Source: Cranoglanis bouderius (Eukaryota; Chordata; Actinopteri; Siluriformes; Cranoglanididae). From it: DNA of 64,000 nucleotides. Below, one piece after another: positions 13,201 to 27,000 of the stretch (position 1 is the first letter of the stretch; each line of letters begins with the position of its first letter). Made by a program: the position numbers and the translations under genes. The DNA lies in NCBI GenBank assembly GCA_023630585.1, contig CM042536.1, forward strand, positions 28,930,964 through 28,994,963, written 5' to 3'. The notes beneath the pieces are model-generated. The model worked only from the letters and a program-made list of their open reading frames with translations. It ran no database searches and was not told where the DNA came from.

Positions 13201-15345
13201 GGCACCCTTGTCCATCCATCTATCCACCATCCATACATTTTCTGTACAGCTTATCCTACACAGGACACCCTGAACAACCCATCACATGGCACAATCACAC
13301 ACACTCACTCACGCTACGGACAATTTCGAAATGCCAATCAGCCTACAATGCAACACAATTACAAGTCAACTATTCTTTCAAACAACTGGAAAAATGACAC
13401 ACCATTCCTCTAAATAAATTTTTTTTAAAAACTTACAGCAACCCTACATGCTTAAATGAATTATGGTGTGTGGGTTAAAAAAAACTTATATATTAATGTA
13501 TGATCATTTTAATGAAGGGTGCCAATAATTTTGGTACTGACTATATTGGAGATATATATATATATAAAATAAAATAAATGAGGTTAACATATTATTCTGG
13601 AATGGGGTAAAATATTATTGTCTTTGAGTGAACCTGGAAATCCTTCATAGGATTAAATGGTGTTATATTGCAACGCTGTTGAATTTAGCCAGAAGGTGAT
13701 TAATTTTCTGACAGTAGTTCTGGCTGCAATGTTTATATTAATGCACTAGTTCAAATTTGTTCTAATACATTAACTAATACATTCACTTACATAATGACTT
13801 ATGTGGTGGATTAAAAAAAAAAACCCTGTGTAATTGTTAATATGGTGAAGTTTATTTAGTATTTCTGGAAGGAGTCTCCGGTGTCAGCACTTTGTAACAG
13901 TCAGAGGTAAATCTGTAACCTTATGTTTTCTGACGAGAGAGCATCTTTCAGATATAGGGCCTCGTGATTTCTCGATTTCTCGTGTCAAGCTGTACTTTTT
14001 TTGTCTTATTAACTTCAGTAGAGAGAAAAAAAAGATGCTGGTGAGGGATCGAGTGTTTATAGCTACTTATGTTATAGTGTAAGTCACTACAGGAACTTGT
14101 TTTGTGGACATTCCACAACATTAAATGTAACTATAAATGGATAAAAACGTACATCTTGTTCTTTAATAAATTAAAAATGAAATGTTGGCAAATTGCTTCA
14201 GGATGTCGTGTCGTTAAAAAAATAATCAACTTCAGGATGGTAACTCCGCTTCACGTCGGCCGCATAACACCGCTCCATTGCTGATTAATTTCATATAATG
14301 TCCTGGCATGTATTATTCCTTACCTAATTATCCCAGGATATGACACAGTATTTGGCAGTGTTACACAATCATTACTGACAAACACTGCATTGATAATTAC
14401 AATACATAGGTCACCCGGTGTAAAACTTGCGCCAGAATCAAAATATGCGGATGGGTGATCTGCTATGGGGACCCACAACAGGAGCAGCCAAAAGAGGAAA
14501 AAATAATAATTATACAATATGTATAATTATGTATTAAACTATACATATAATAAAGTTTGGTTTGTTTGTTCTGCAGTAAGATATATAACACATGAGTGCC
14601 TGCAGCATGTTTATCACTTCACTGTTCTAGCCAACGGGAAAACAGAGAGAAATAAACAACCAATATAAAGCCAGGCTAATGCTGTACCAAACACTAAAGC
14701 TATGCACACACTCCATTTAGCCCACTGACTGATGATCCCATGAGAAATCAAACTCGCTGCACAGCTGTTCCGTACATGCATAAAACACAAAATCAATAAG
14801 ACTCGCCTGCAGTATATGTAACAATTTACATGGCCGTTTATAATAAATGTTTTCTAATGGTAGTCATTCATCTACATGTTGATACAAACTGATCTACATG
14901 ACTATGGTTTGTACTCACCCTGTTTGGCGCACCATCTAGAAGAATAAAGAAATAAAGAAAGAGTTGAGACTTTATTCAAATGACTACTACAGTCATATGT
15001 CATATCATAGTGAAACACTGGAGTAAGATTAGGGCACAATCAACAATATTACAGTATCACAACATTGAAAACACTGTATTAAAACATGATTGACTGAAGC
15101 ATTAAGCATTTTACTTTTTTTTGTTGTATGGAAATTTTGTTCATGTCATTATTATTACTAATTGTGCACAACAGTTATGGATGCTTCTCACTGAATTCAA
15201 ATTCTGTTCACACCTGGGGCTTTCTTGAATCCTGTATCTAGAGTTTATCCTTATATGGTTTTTCCACTTTTACAGCATTTACACTTGCCATTTAAGGTGC
15301 CTAAGCTTAGATGGATTGGATTCTGGTTGCTTTATTGTGCTTGAA

Positions 15346-15384
<39 letters not shown>

Positions 15385-18300
15385 AGCTATTATACCTAAA
15401 AAAAACTTGCGCCAACATGCTTGCTGATTTTAAAATTGTGTTTTTGGGGCTCAGAAAAACATTCAATCCATCCATCTTCTGTAACACATATCCTACACAG
15501 GGTTGTGTGGGAGCCTGGAGCCTATCCCAAAGAACTCAGGGCACAAGGCAGGGGAGACAATTTGGAAATGCCAATCACATGTCTTTGGACTGGGGGAGGA
15601 AACCAGGGTACCCGGAGGAACCCCCTGAAGAGAACGTGCATGCTCTGTGCACACAGGGCGGAGGTGGGATTCGAACCCCAAACCCCAGAGGTGCGAGTCA
15701 AATGTGCAAAGCCACCATGCCCCCATCCCAAAGCAATCCATGGTTGCGAATTCAGGGTTCTAATTTATAAATAGAAAAAAGTTACAAGGATTGTGTAAAA
15801 CAATCCTAAACATGGATGTATGATTGTTTCCAAAATGTTCCTAAAAACTATTTATAAAAAAATCCATACACACGAGGGGTGCATTGACTCCACTTAGAAA
15901 ATGCCCCCAAATATCCTTATACACTCACTGCCCACTTTATTAGGACACCTGTACATCTGCACGTTCATGCAATTAGCCAATCAGCCAATCATGTGACAGC
16001 TTCACAATACAGGAAGCCATGCAGATACAGATCAAGAGCTTCAGTGTTCATGTTAAACATTAGAATGGGGGAAAAACTTTTCTCTCAGTGGCATGGTTGT
16101 TGGTGCTAGATGGGCTGGTTTGAGCATTTCGGAAACTGCTGATCTTCTGGGATTTTCACACAAAATAGTCTCTAGAGTTTAGACATAATGGTGAGAAAAA
16201 CAAAAAACATCCAGTGAGCAACAGTTTTCTGGACGGAAATGATGTGAGAGGTCTCAGGAGAACGGCGACATTTCAAGCGGGTAGGAAAGCTATGGCAACT
16301 CAAATAAGCATTGTTTACCACCATGGTGAGCAGAAAATCATATCGTAATTCACAAGAAGTTAAATCTGTGCTAGAGGTGGCACAGGCATGGAAAATGTCA
16401 CATGTTCTAGTGCATTTACACTTGTATCTGGCTAAAATGTCCCAGAGGTGAATAGAGCAATCAGGTTTAAATATGCTTTAAATGCATGGATTTATACTTT
16501 TTGGTAATCTCTATCTAATGATCAAGGCACACACAGTGACCAAGTCTAAACAGGGTCTTGGAAAGATCTGATTATATCTTCACCATACTGTACACGTAGG
16601 ACTTAAATGCATAAATAAGAAGTCATTCTGTTTGCACCTCTAGGATCCACAGATTCGGGGTGAGTGACGTCGTCTTTAGGCACCAGATGTGGAGGGAAGG
16701 GGAAAGCCCCCGGGAGGGCCATGAGACCAACTCCTGCTCCGAGAGACATGCCTGACTGGTGGGGCGTCAGGGGGAAGCCTTGAGCATGATGGGACAGGTG
16801 CTGGAGCTGCTGTTGCTAAGGAGGCAGGCAAAGAAAAAGAGGTCACTAACGGCTCAGGCAACTGACTTACACAGTAGTCAAAATGGGTAATGCATGAATG
16901 AGATGCATAAAATTATAAGCTGTTACTTCTTGATAATAACAACTTACAAGTGATGCTTAGGATGTAGGTAATAGGGACAGCTGATATTGTGAAATTGTAC
17001 TGATAACTTATTGGTAGGGCTTACATAGTGTAATGCTGCTGCCTGGTCATGTTAATGCTGTAATAATGTGTGATTGGTGAAGTGAATGAGAAAAAAAAAA
17101 CAAAAACACATACTCACCCCTATGATGGCATTCAGGTCAGCCATGCTCACATGCTTGGACCTCTCAACTGCCTGGGCCACCTGGTGCTGATGCTACACAA
17201 ATATATAAAGATACACTTTAACTAAACCTTTCCACCAAGGACAAAGGGGTCTCCTTACAAATAAAATAAGGCGATATTTGAATGTATTCTGGTGTTGTAA
17301 AGCTTATATTAACTTAAATCGGTGTGGTTGTGTAATATTTGTTAGAAGACAGAGATATTAAGATATTAAACACAGTAGTTTATCTCTGTACCAATGTTAT
17401 TGTGGAGAATGTGAATTGATGGCCCAGTAGGGGGCTCACACCCCTCCCCTTTCCCATCGCCCTGCTCACCAGCAGCTAAACATAGAGAGTCATGATACTC
17501 TACACACAGAAACCCAACAATGTCCTGACTAAACTTATAACAGATTTGCAGCGATAAAATAATTCATTTGTTTATACAGATTGAAAAATATCCGATAAGT
17601 CGATTTCACTTCGGCGGAATGGAACGCCAGTGTACTGTGAGAAAAGGTTAAATGTGATACAGCCACGGCTTCTTTCTTGCGACTGCCGTGGAGAAGCATG
17701 ACAGGACAGACAAAAATACACAGTGCAAAAGAAAATTCATATGATAACGTCTGAACATTGCAAAAAATATTAGAAACAAAACATATAAGATTAGTATTTC
17801 TATACAACAGAACAAGAATCTTGTTGTTATCATCATCATCTCATAATGAGAATAGGTTCGACTATTAAACAAATATATTTTCACTTGATAAGAAAGCATT
17901 TTCCAAAAATGCAAAATGGCCATGTAAAATGCTATTTGTTTTATTTATTGTCAGATTGGTGAATGGACTTGTTAATAATAAAAAGTGTTTTTTTTTTTTT
18001 ATTACCTTGTGGATTTCAATTACGCAATAATTAATTGTAAAAGGATGCTAAACTACACGTCCAATCAGCCCTGGCACATCACATGGCACTAATCACTCAC
18101 TCCTGTTTCTTGTTTCACCTTGATTTGCACCACTATTTAAATTCTGGTTTCTGTGTACCTCATTGCCATGCTTCTGTTGATGTTGTGTGGCAGTGGTAGC
18201 TCAGTGGTTAAGGCGTTGGTCTACTGCTCAGAAGATCATGAGTTCAAACTGTTGGGCCCTTGAGCAAGGCCCTTAAGCCTCAACTGCTCAGATGTATAAA

Positions 18301-19318
18301 TGAGATAAATGTCGCATCTGCCAAATGCCATAAATGTTGTGTCGTGTTTGCCATCGTCTGTATGTTCTCCTCACTTTATTTGTTATTTTTACACCCAGCA
18401 CAATAAAGTCTGCACTTGCATCCATCGCCTCTGAGAATTCGTGACATTAATTAACTATTTTAATTAAAAATGTGCAATTTTTAAAAGCATACAAAAACAG
18501 AAATTATTACAATTTATGCAACAGTACAAAAAAAAACCTGGCTGCTGGTTTTCAGTTTTTTTGTTTTTTTTCTTCTTCAAAATTTCAGTTTTGGTCTCAG
18601 CCATCTTTCACTTTGGTGCATCACTAATATGTACATAAAGAAATGTGCATGTGCAACAGACTCTTAGACATCTTTATTAGTCTATATATGCACCAATTTA
18701 AATGAGCCCTTGCTCATCTGAACTGCTGCAGCGGCATCATAAATATAAAATCCACTGCGCCAATTTGCACTGGTGGAATCTTTAAACCCCTAATTAATAC
18801 ACAACCCATCCAGTGACAAAGTCTGTAGTGGACAAATCGCTTTAGAAACGCTGTCTATTTGACTCAGTTCAGACAAACAAGCTTATTTCCTGTTATTGCT
18901 CCTACTGGACTCATTTGGGGTATTATGGCTTGAACATCCCCAGCATGCTCTCTGTTTGCCTGGTAAAAGATTTTTTTTAAAAAGCTGTATAAAATATTGA
19001 TAGATGAAAGGGATGGGAGATTAGGTCGTGTTGATGACCACCTCTCTTGTAAATAATTAATGTCTAAATAGCTGTGAGAGGAAGAATAAGGGCCTTCTGT
19101 AGTAAGTAACACTTTAATGTTGGGTGGTGAAAGGCTGTGTCTGTGTGCGTGTGTATGTGTCTATGTGTGTGTCTGTGTGTGTGTGTGTGCGTCTGTGTCT
19201 GTGTGTGCCATTAATTTCGCTCACCTCTTGGGACAAGAGAGGGATAATCTGAGTGCATATAGCGCTGAGCCGCTTCACAATCTCTGCCTGCAGGGAAACA
19301 CACACATGCGTGCACGTG

Positions 19319-19355
<37 letters not shown>

Positions 19356-22300
19356 CTCAGAGAAAATCCTATCAAGCAGCAGAGGACATATTAAACATGA
19401 CAATCGAGGGCAAGCATTACTGCTCCTGCTCCAGTCTGCGTTTCTGTGTTTCTTCTTCTTTCTGCAGAAGAAATGCTACCTCAAATATGCTAATATTTAA
19501 AGCACATATTCAACAACGACAGGCTTTTAAAATCCAAAAATATCTATGCTACCCCCAAGTGGTGATTTTAACACGCTTTTCCCCTCATTTGATTACGGAA
19601 TAAAACACAACAACACAACAAGTCCTGACGTGTTTTGGTTCCCTTATTCCAAAGCAATTCATCAACAGTTACATTTTTTTTTTTTATTTATTAAAGAATG
19701 ACATGTACCTTTTATCCATTTATGGTTACATTTAATGTTATGGAACAAGTTACTTCCTGTACTTCCCAAAAAAATGCAGCTTGTTATGCTACCAAAGAAC
19801 CGTAAAGAAATTCTCTGTCCTGAAGACCTTCTGTGTCGGAAAACGTAAAATTACAGCTTTACCTCTGACTGTTATAAAGCGCTGACACTGGAGACTCCTT
19901 CCAAAAATGCTAATAAACATGAGTTTATGTGGAGTGTCCCAGTGTAAGTTGTTACTACAGAAACAATAACATATCAAAATGATCAGATTAATATAATGAT
20001 TTGTCTTACAGCCAGAACGAGTCAGTGCTGCTGTTATAGAAAAGTAATCAACACTTTCTGACCAATCAGATTCGAGAATTCAACTACGCTGTGGAATTAA
20101 TACTAGTCAAAACATAGGACTGTGGTTTCAGAGACAGGTTTAACTGCATCTTGTTTTACAGTACCCCATACTGTATAAACTCTAAAACCCACACGGCCTG
20201 AAAAAGGAGAAAAGCACCAGGGGTCTTATCGGGATTAACCCATTTTGTATGTTTTTCAGTGAGTATGTACGCATGTACACGCGGCCTCACAGCTATCCTG
20301 CTTTTGGTAGGGAAAACAAAACAGCCAAACAAGCCTGAGTAGTGTTGTGCAAAGTATCGAAAGTTCTATACATTTTCAATCTATTTCTCTAAGTCTATTT
20401 AAATAGGCAAATGCTATCGGTAATTAAAAAATTACAAATTAATTCATCATCCTTGTAAAGCATCTGCAGCCTAATATTTATGTAGCCTACTTTTAAATGA
20501 GCTCGATAACACTTGTATTGGTGTTGGTATTCATAACAGAAATCTGGTGTTAAAAACACATCACATCCTAAAATTATGAATAATGCTGTTCAAGAACTCA
20601 GTGTGAGAAACTGAAACGCCATCAAATTCAGTTTTCAGGGCTATAAGCATCTAAAACCTAGGTGTTTATATTTAGTAACATATGTGAGCTTTTGTTCTTT
20701 GAACCACCAACATATAACATCTTAGTATTATGGCTTATTAGTGTAAAATGGCTAATATGGCTAATATATTTAAGCCCTATTTTTGTGATCACAAAGCAAG
20801 CGCAAATGCGACACAGCACAGTGACTTCTTCCTAATGACAGGATTATATTTCATTATATTTCTGGAGAATTTCAAGACTGGCAGACGTTCCACATAATCT
20901 AATGCAAGTAATAAGCAGATTGTTGTTTTTTTTTTTTTTTTTTTTGTTTTTTTTTTTTAAAGTATTGTCATTTGACAAAGAAAATAATCATTGATATAGT
21001 TTTTTTTTTTCTTTAAGGTGATGTTTATTTAACATTTATGGAAGGACTCTCCAGTGTCAGCGCTTTGTAACAGTTTTCCAGAATGGGAAAGTCAGAACAG
21101 AGGACTTTGCAGTTTCTCAGTAACATGCCAAGCTGCTTTTTTTAATCGCACAGGGTTAGGGGCGCCCAAGGCTCATTGATGTCCATGGGAAGCGAAGGCT
21201 AGCCTGTCTGGTCTGATCCCACAGAAGAGCTACTGTAGCACAAATTGCTGAAAAAGTTAATGCTGGCTATGATACAAAGGTGTCGGAACACACAGTGTAT
21301 CGCAGCTTGCTGTGTATAGGGTTGCATAGCTGCAGAGTCAGAGTGCCCATGCTGACCCCTGTCCACAACTGAGAGTGCCTACAATGGGCACATGAGAATC
21401 AGAACTGGACCATGGAGCAATGGAAGAAGGTGGCCTGGTCTAATAAATCACATTTTCTTTTACATCATTTGGATGGGCAGGTGTGCCTGCATCACTTACC
21501 TGGGGAAGAGATGGCACCAGGATGCACTATGGGAAGAGGCGGAGGTAGTGTGATGCTCTGGGCAATGTTCTGCTGGGAAACTTTGTGTCCTGGCATTTAT
21601 GTGTATGTTACTTTGACATGTACCACCTACCTAAACATTGTTGCAGACCAGGTGCACCCCTTCATGGCAACGGTATTCCCTAATAGCAGTGGCCTCTTTC
21701 AGTAGGATAATGCAACCTGCCACACTGCAAAAATTGTTCAGGAATGGTTTGAGGAACTTGACAAAGAGTTCAATGTGTTGAATTCCCCAGATCTCAGTCC
21801 GATCTAGCATCTGTGGGATGTGCTGGACAATCAAGTCCGATCCATGGAGTCCCCACCTCGCAACTTACAGGACTTAAAGGATCTGCTGCTAATGTCTTGG
21901 TGCCAAATATCACAGCACACCTTCAGATGTCTTGTGGAGTCCATGCTTTGACGAGCACAAGGGGGACCTACACAATATTAGGCCGGTGGTTTTAATGTTA
22001 TGGCTGACCAGTGTAAGTGATAATAGGAACTAACTTGTTTCTCAGCGGTTCCACAATATTTAATGTAACTAAAAAAAGTTAAAAAGTGTGACGCGACATT
22101 CACTGATACATTTAAAAATTATAATTAAAGTCACTCAATGGTATAAGAGGAAAGACACGTTTATTGGAAAATAATCAACTTCAGGGTGTACAGTAACAGT
22201 AACACCGCTATGCTTCGGGCCAGATTACACCATCTGTCATTGATTATTTCCCATGTTTTGTTATTCTTTACATATTTTAGAGGTAGAAATAACACCATAC

Positions 22301-24042
22301 TATGAGACACCAAATGTGTTTTCGTATGTGTGTTTGTGAGGATTTACGTACAGGTTTCAGATTCCAGGACACAGTGATTATACAGACTAATTTTTTTGCC
22401 TCTGTGATAACAATAAATTTGGTGAGTCTGGTATTTAATGAGTTATGTTAGGAATTTTACTGATTACTTTACGATGTGATGTTCTATGCATAATGATGTG
22501 TCAACTCTGATTCACATTCAACTATTTGTTTCTATTTGTTATGGAAAGCAGCATAAATACTTAGAAGAAAGTAGAAGAAAGAACTCATAACTCGTGTTTA
22601 ATGCTTATGCTTCATGCAACATTTCTTACCTGCTTCTGCATCTCGATATTCAGTCCATATGACATCTCATAGTACTACAGCAAAAACATAAGTGAAAATA
22701 TATAATTATGTGATTGTAAGAACAGGCTCAGATGCTGATTCCAATCCAAATGAAATGAAACTGATTACTCAGTTTGCATGACAAAGATAAATGAACTGCT
22801 GTTTTTCAATGAAACTTTGCCTAACGATCTTGCTAATGATTTATAAACTAGAATTAGAAATCAATCTGCATTATTTATTCATTTAAAAAACTGTACACCC
22901 CTATATAACAGGGACTACTCCACATGGAAGAGACGAGGGGAAATGGAGGAAGGCCTACATTTTCTCAATTGGCTTTCAGAGTTTTATTGACTTCCTCTCC
23001 AAACTGCATTTAGGACTAATCTGCAATAATAATAAAAAAAAAACAACAACAACAGGGCACTCACCATGATGTAATGCCTGTGCATCTCCGTCTTCTCCGT
23101 GGCCAGTTTCTCACATTCCAACTTCAGACTGAGTGAATACAGAAAACTGTAGCTCGGAATTCTTTTACTGTGTGTCACGACACGTTGCTTCAACAAATGT
23201 CGAATATGTCTGAACAGAATGTTCTAAAAATATTTTCTGTTTGCTAGAATGGTACCAGAAATATGTCACTTTGGTTCGAAGTCAAATGAATAAATGAAAT
23301 GCGATGGGGCTGGTCTTGATCTGGATCTTATTATCAAATAAGCTATGCTTAATAGTGCTAATTGGGATCCTCACCTGTGGTACTGAGCCTGGAAGAGCTG
23401 GAACTCCTCTTTGATATGGTCCAATGTCTCCAGAACGGTGAACTTCATGCCCACATGGCCAGGCACCAAAGGGGCCTAAGAGACACCAAACACAAACTAC
23501 ATTATGACTGAATATCCACTGTTTGGGAATAATACAGTAAAAGGACAGTATAACTCAACACTGTTACCAGTACACAAATTGTTCTAGTTCACCTACAAAG
23601 ATGAGAAAAAGACCAGAACAAGAGTGCACACCAACAGGAAAGAGTAAAAACTTACATAGAGTAAACACATACATAAGTATTTGAAGTGCAGTGAGACAAA
23701 AAACAGATGACAAAGAGAGGCTTTGGATTCATAATTCAAGTTGCACTTGCACCATTTGTAGATGCATGTATAAAATAATTCTAATATGATGCCTAATATG
23801 CATATTCATACATTTCAAATAATTTGTAGTACACTGTAGAAATTTGGTATAATTTTGTTATGCGATGTTATGCTATGTTTATGCTCTATGTAGTGAGCAT
23901 ATGTAGTGAATAGGAAGCTATTTGGCACTTGGCTTAACTTTGTATTGAAGGGTGCTTAAAAAATACTATCCCTATGTACAGACAATTTGGAAATGGAGTA
24001 TTTTTATGTAATTTGAAGCAATTTGTAAACCTACACTCCTGG

Positions 24043-24077
<35 letters not shown>

Positions 24078-27000
24078 CAAGCCCAAAATGGCAGCTATTA
24101 AGCCACCATTTGCTTTTTACTTTTGCTGCAGTGAACTGTTTGGGGAAAAGCTAGAATCAGGGAAATTCGCTTATGTAGTCTTCTTGTACGCAAAGGTAAA
24201 ATCATGATAATGATTAAAATGTTTGATGTAAAATTCAAACTAACACATGCCTGGGCATACAAAATTTTCCAAAAATATCTTCTGGGATTTTTTTTTTTTT
24301 TTTTTTTAAAGATTAGTCGTGAGAAGACTATATACGTAAGTGAATTTCTAGCTTTTCCCCAAACAGCAAAAGCAAACGAGCAAATGGCACAGGAGGTTTC
24401 AGGAGTGCATTTGTTTAATTCTTGCTAATTTCCTGACCAATGATTTGTTGTTAAGACCAAAACTTTCATATTTTTGCCATTTTGGGCATTTGCCATTTTT
24501 TTGCCCAGGAGTATAGTACTAGAATAATATAAAATCTAATAACAAGATATATGATTACACATTTATGCACAATAGTGTATTAGTGTACTTTATATTATTC
24601 ATGTATTTTGTACAGTGTTCTATGTGGCACACTGTTTAGCCTATTTTCATCTATACACTTGTGCTGAATTTTTGCACTTGCCAAGGCTCTTGTCTGTGCA
24701 GGACAAATTCCCTTTCGTATATAAATAGTGCTCTATTATATTCACTGTGGATTGCAAATAACGGTGCTTGCAAAATCCCAGCCTGAACAGTAAATGCTTT
24801 GTTTCATAAAACGCCTCACATGCTAGCACACAGGCCTGCAGTCCTATACCCTACCAATGGGGCACGTCATCCAACACTATCACGCCTCATGAAGGAAAGC
24901 TTTTGGACACCAGATGGATTGCTCATGCTTGCTGAAGCAGCCTTTATTCTTTTTCTAGGCACCCGAATATCCACCAGTCGATATCAGTGTAGCCAAGCAT
25001 TAACTTTTACATTTGTATGTCAGCCCCATTGTTCTAGCATTCTGTAAGCCAATATGTGACTGAGAACAGCCGCTAGCAAATATCCATTTCCTTCTGAGCA
25101 AAGAAAAAGCAGTGTAACATGACGTCCTGTCTTGCTGTGCCAGGTAACCTTTAATACAAAGATACTGTGTGTACATAATCCTGATAAAATAAAGAGTAAT
25201 AGGGGTGAAGAGTGCGTAGTTTAGGCTGGGAGCAGCTGTGCAGGCAGCACGGCGGAGATACAGCTGCTGAGAAATAAGAGGTCATTACACACACGCTACA
25301 GACAGTATGACAAAGCACTGCATTATCGGCCAGGCTACTGCACACACTGCCATCCTGCAGGAATACAGCCATCTATCTCAATGTTTTACTGTGTCAGGAG
25401 GGAAAGAGAGAAGGGGTGTGGGGGGGGGGGGGGAGGGGGGGGGTGTACCGCAGGGCCGTGAATAAGGCGCTGCTGAAATATTCACTACATAGATGGCCAT
25501 GGATACAGCAGCAGACAATCTTACAAGACGTTTATTGAAAAGGAGATACAAATTTTAGCAAAACACCTCGATATTTGTTATGGCAATGATATATTAATTA
25601 GGAATGAATTATCCAAGCTTTCCTGCTGTGTGCTCACACACAAATTAAAACTTAAAAATTTTACAAACATATATGAAGATAATTTTGAGCAAACTGTTCA
25701 AGAAGAACAAAAATGATTAATTTCTAATACCACTGCTAGTAGACACATAGTCACTATTTATTCAGCTAACCTGTGGTCCTGCCAACTCTCTATTTTCATT
25801 GGTTGCAACATTTATCCACTCACAAGCATTTCAGGCTCCAATCTTGCTCTGATTGGCTGAGCGAGATAGAAGAAATGTATCGGAGTCGAACGCTAGCAAT
25901 ACAACTGACAATAATGCTTTTTAAAAAACAGCAACAATGTCTGTATCACTAAACGATTTGATCACCCAGGTCTAAGGCACCATTCACAACTGTTATTGAC
26001 ATCACATAAGCTGTTTTCAGTGCATTTCAAAATCCTTATAGTCCATACGGTCTTCTGTGCATACATGGAAATGTTAGAATGCTGTTTATTCCTCATATCA
26101 AATAGGTGTGTTTGAAGTCACATATATAAAAGGGTTCTCAGGTAGGGAAAAGGAAATCAGTAGCATTCATATATACTCATTTATTTTTACAGATCTTTTT
26201 ATCCAGGTAGCTAACATGATCTAACCTGACCTGAAGAAATAAAACATGACAGGGCATTCTGTTATACAAAATTAATCAATGACGTCGAGGTGTGATGTGG
26301 CCCAATGCAAAGTTACTGTCAAAAACCAAGAATGTGTTTATTTTCCTATAACAGCAAATCCCGTAGTGTTTTATTCCTTGTATACCACAATAATTTGCCA
26401 AAGATTGAATGTTGTGGAACATCTGTGAGACAAATTCATTCCTGTTTTCACTTACATTATAAAAGTGATAAACAGACGTTCCCTCACCAGCCTGTGTTTT
26501 TTTCCTCTTAATCAGATAAAAAGTAAATAAATATAAAATGCAGCTTGTTACCGATAAACTGAAATGTACAAAGTCATAACAATACAAAGCACTGACACTG
26601 GAGACTCCTTCCATTAGTTAACAAAATGTCTCCTTACAGAAAACGACAGAAAACCATTTCAAGTAATTATGCATAAATAACATGTTTGAAAAGTACACCC
26701 CATGGAAACTGTTGGCTTTTTTTGACATATTTGGACAAGCAAACATTTGATCTTCTTTGAAACAGTGGCTATTAATGCCAAAAAAGGTGATACACTCTAT
26801 GAAGTGACACATAAAACTGACATTTTGTAGTAATTTTCACAATTAAAATTAACAAGTAACAAGTCAGTCACATGGAAAAATAAGTACACCCCTACATTTA
26901 TCACACCTTCAAATCCATAAAATTACAGTCAGGTGTTTAAGATTATACCAGTGATTAGAACCTGCTTAGGGAGTGCAGGTGGAACCGGTCTTATTTATAC

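Noticed and set aside
15417..15774. Overlapping open frames of 117 codons
   Set aside because: They fall entirely within a SINE copy of the 33064 family.
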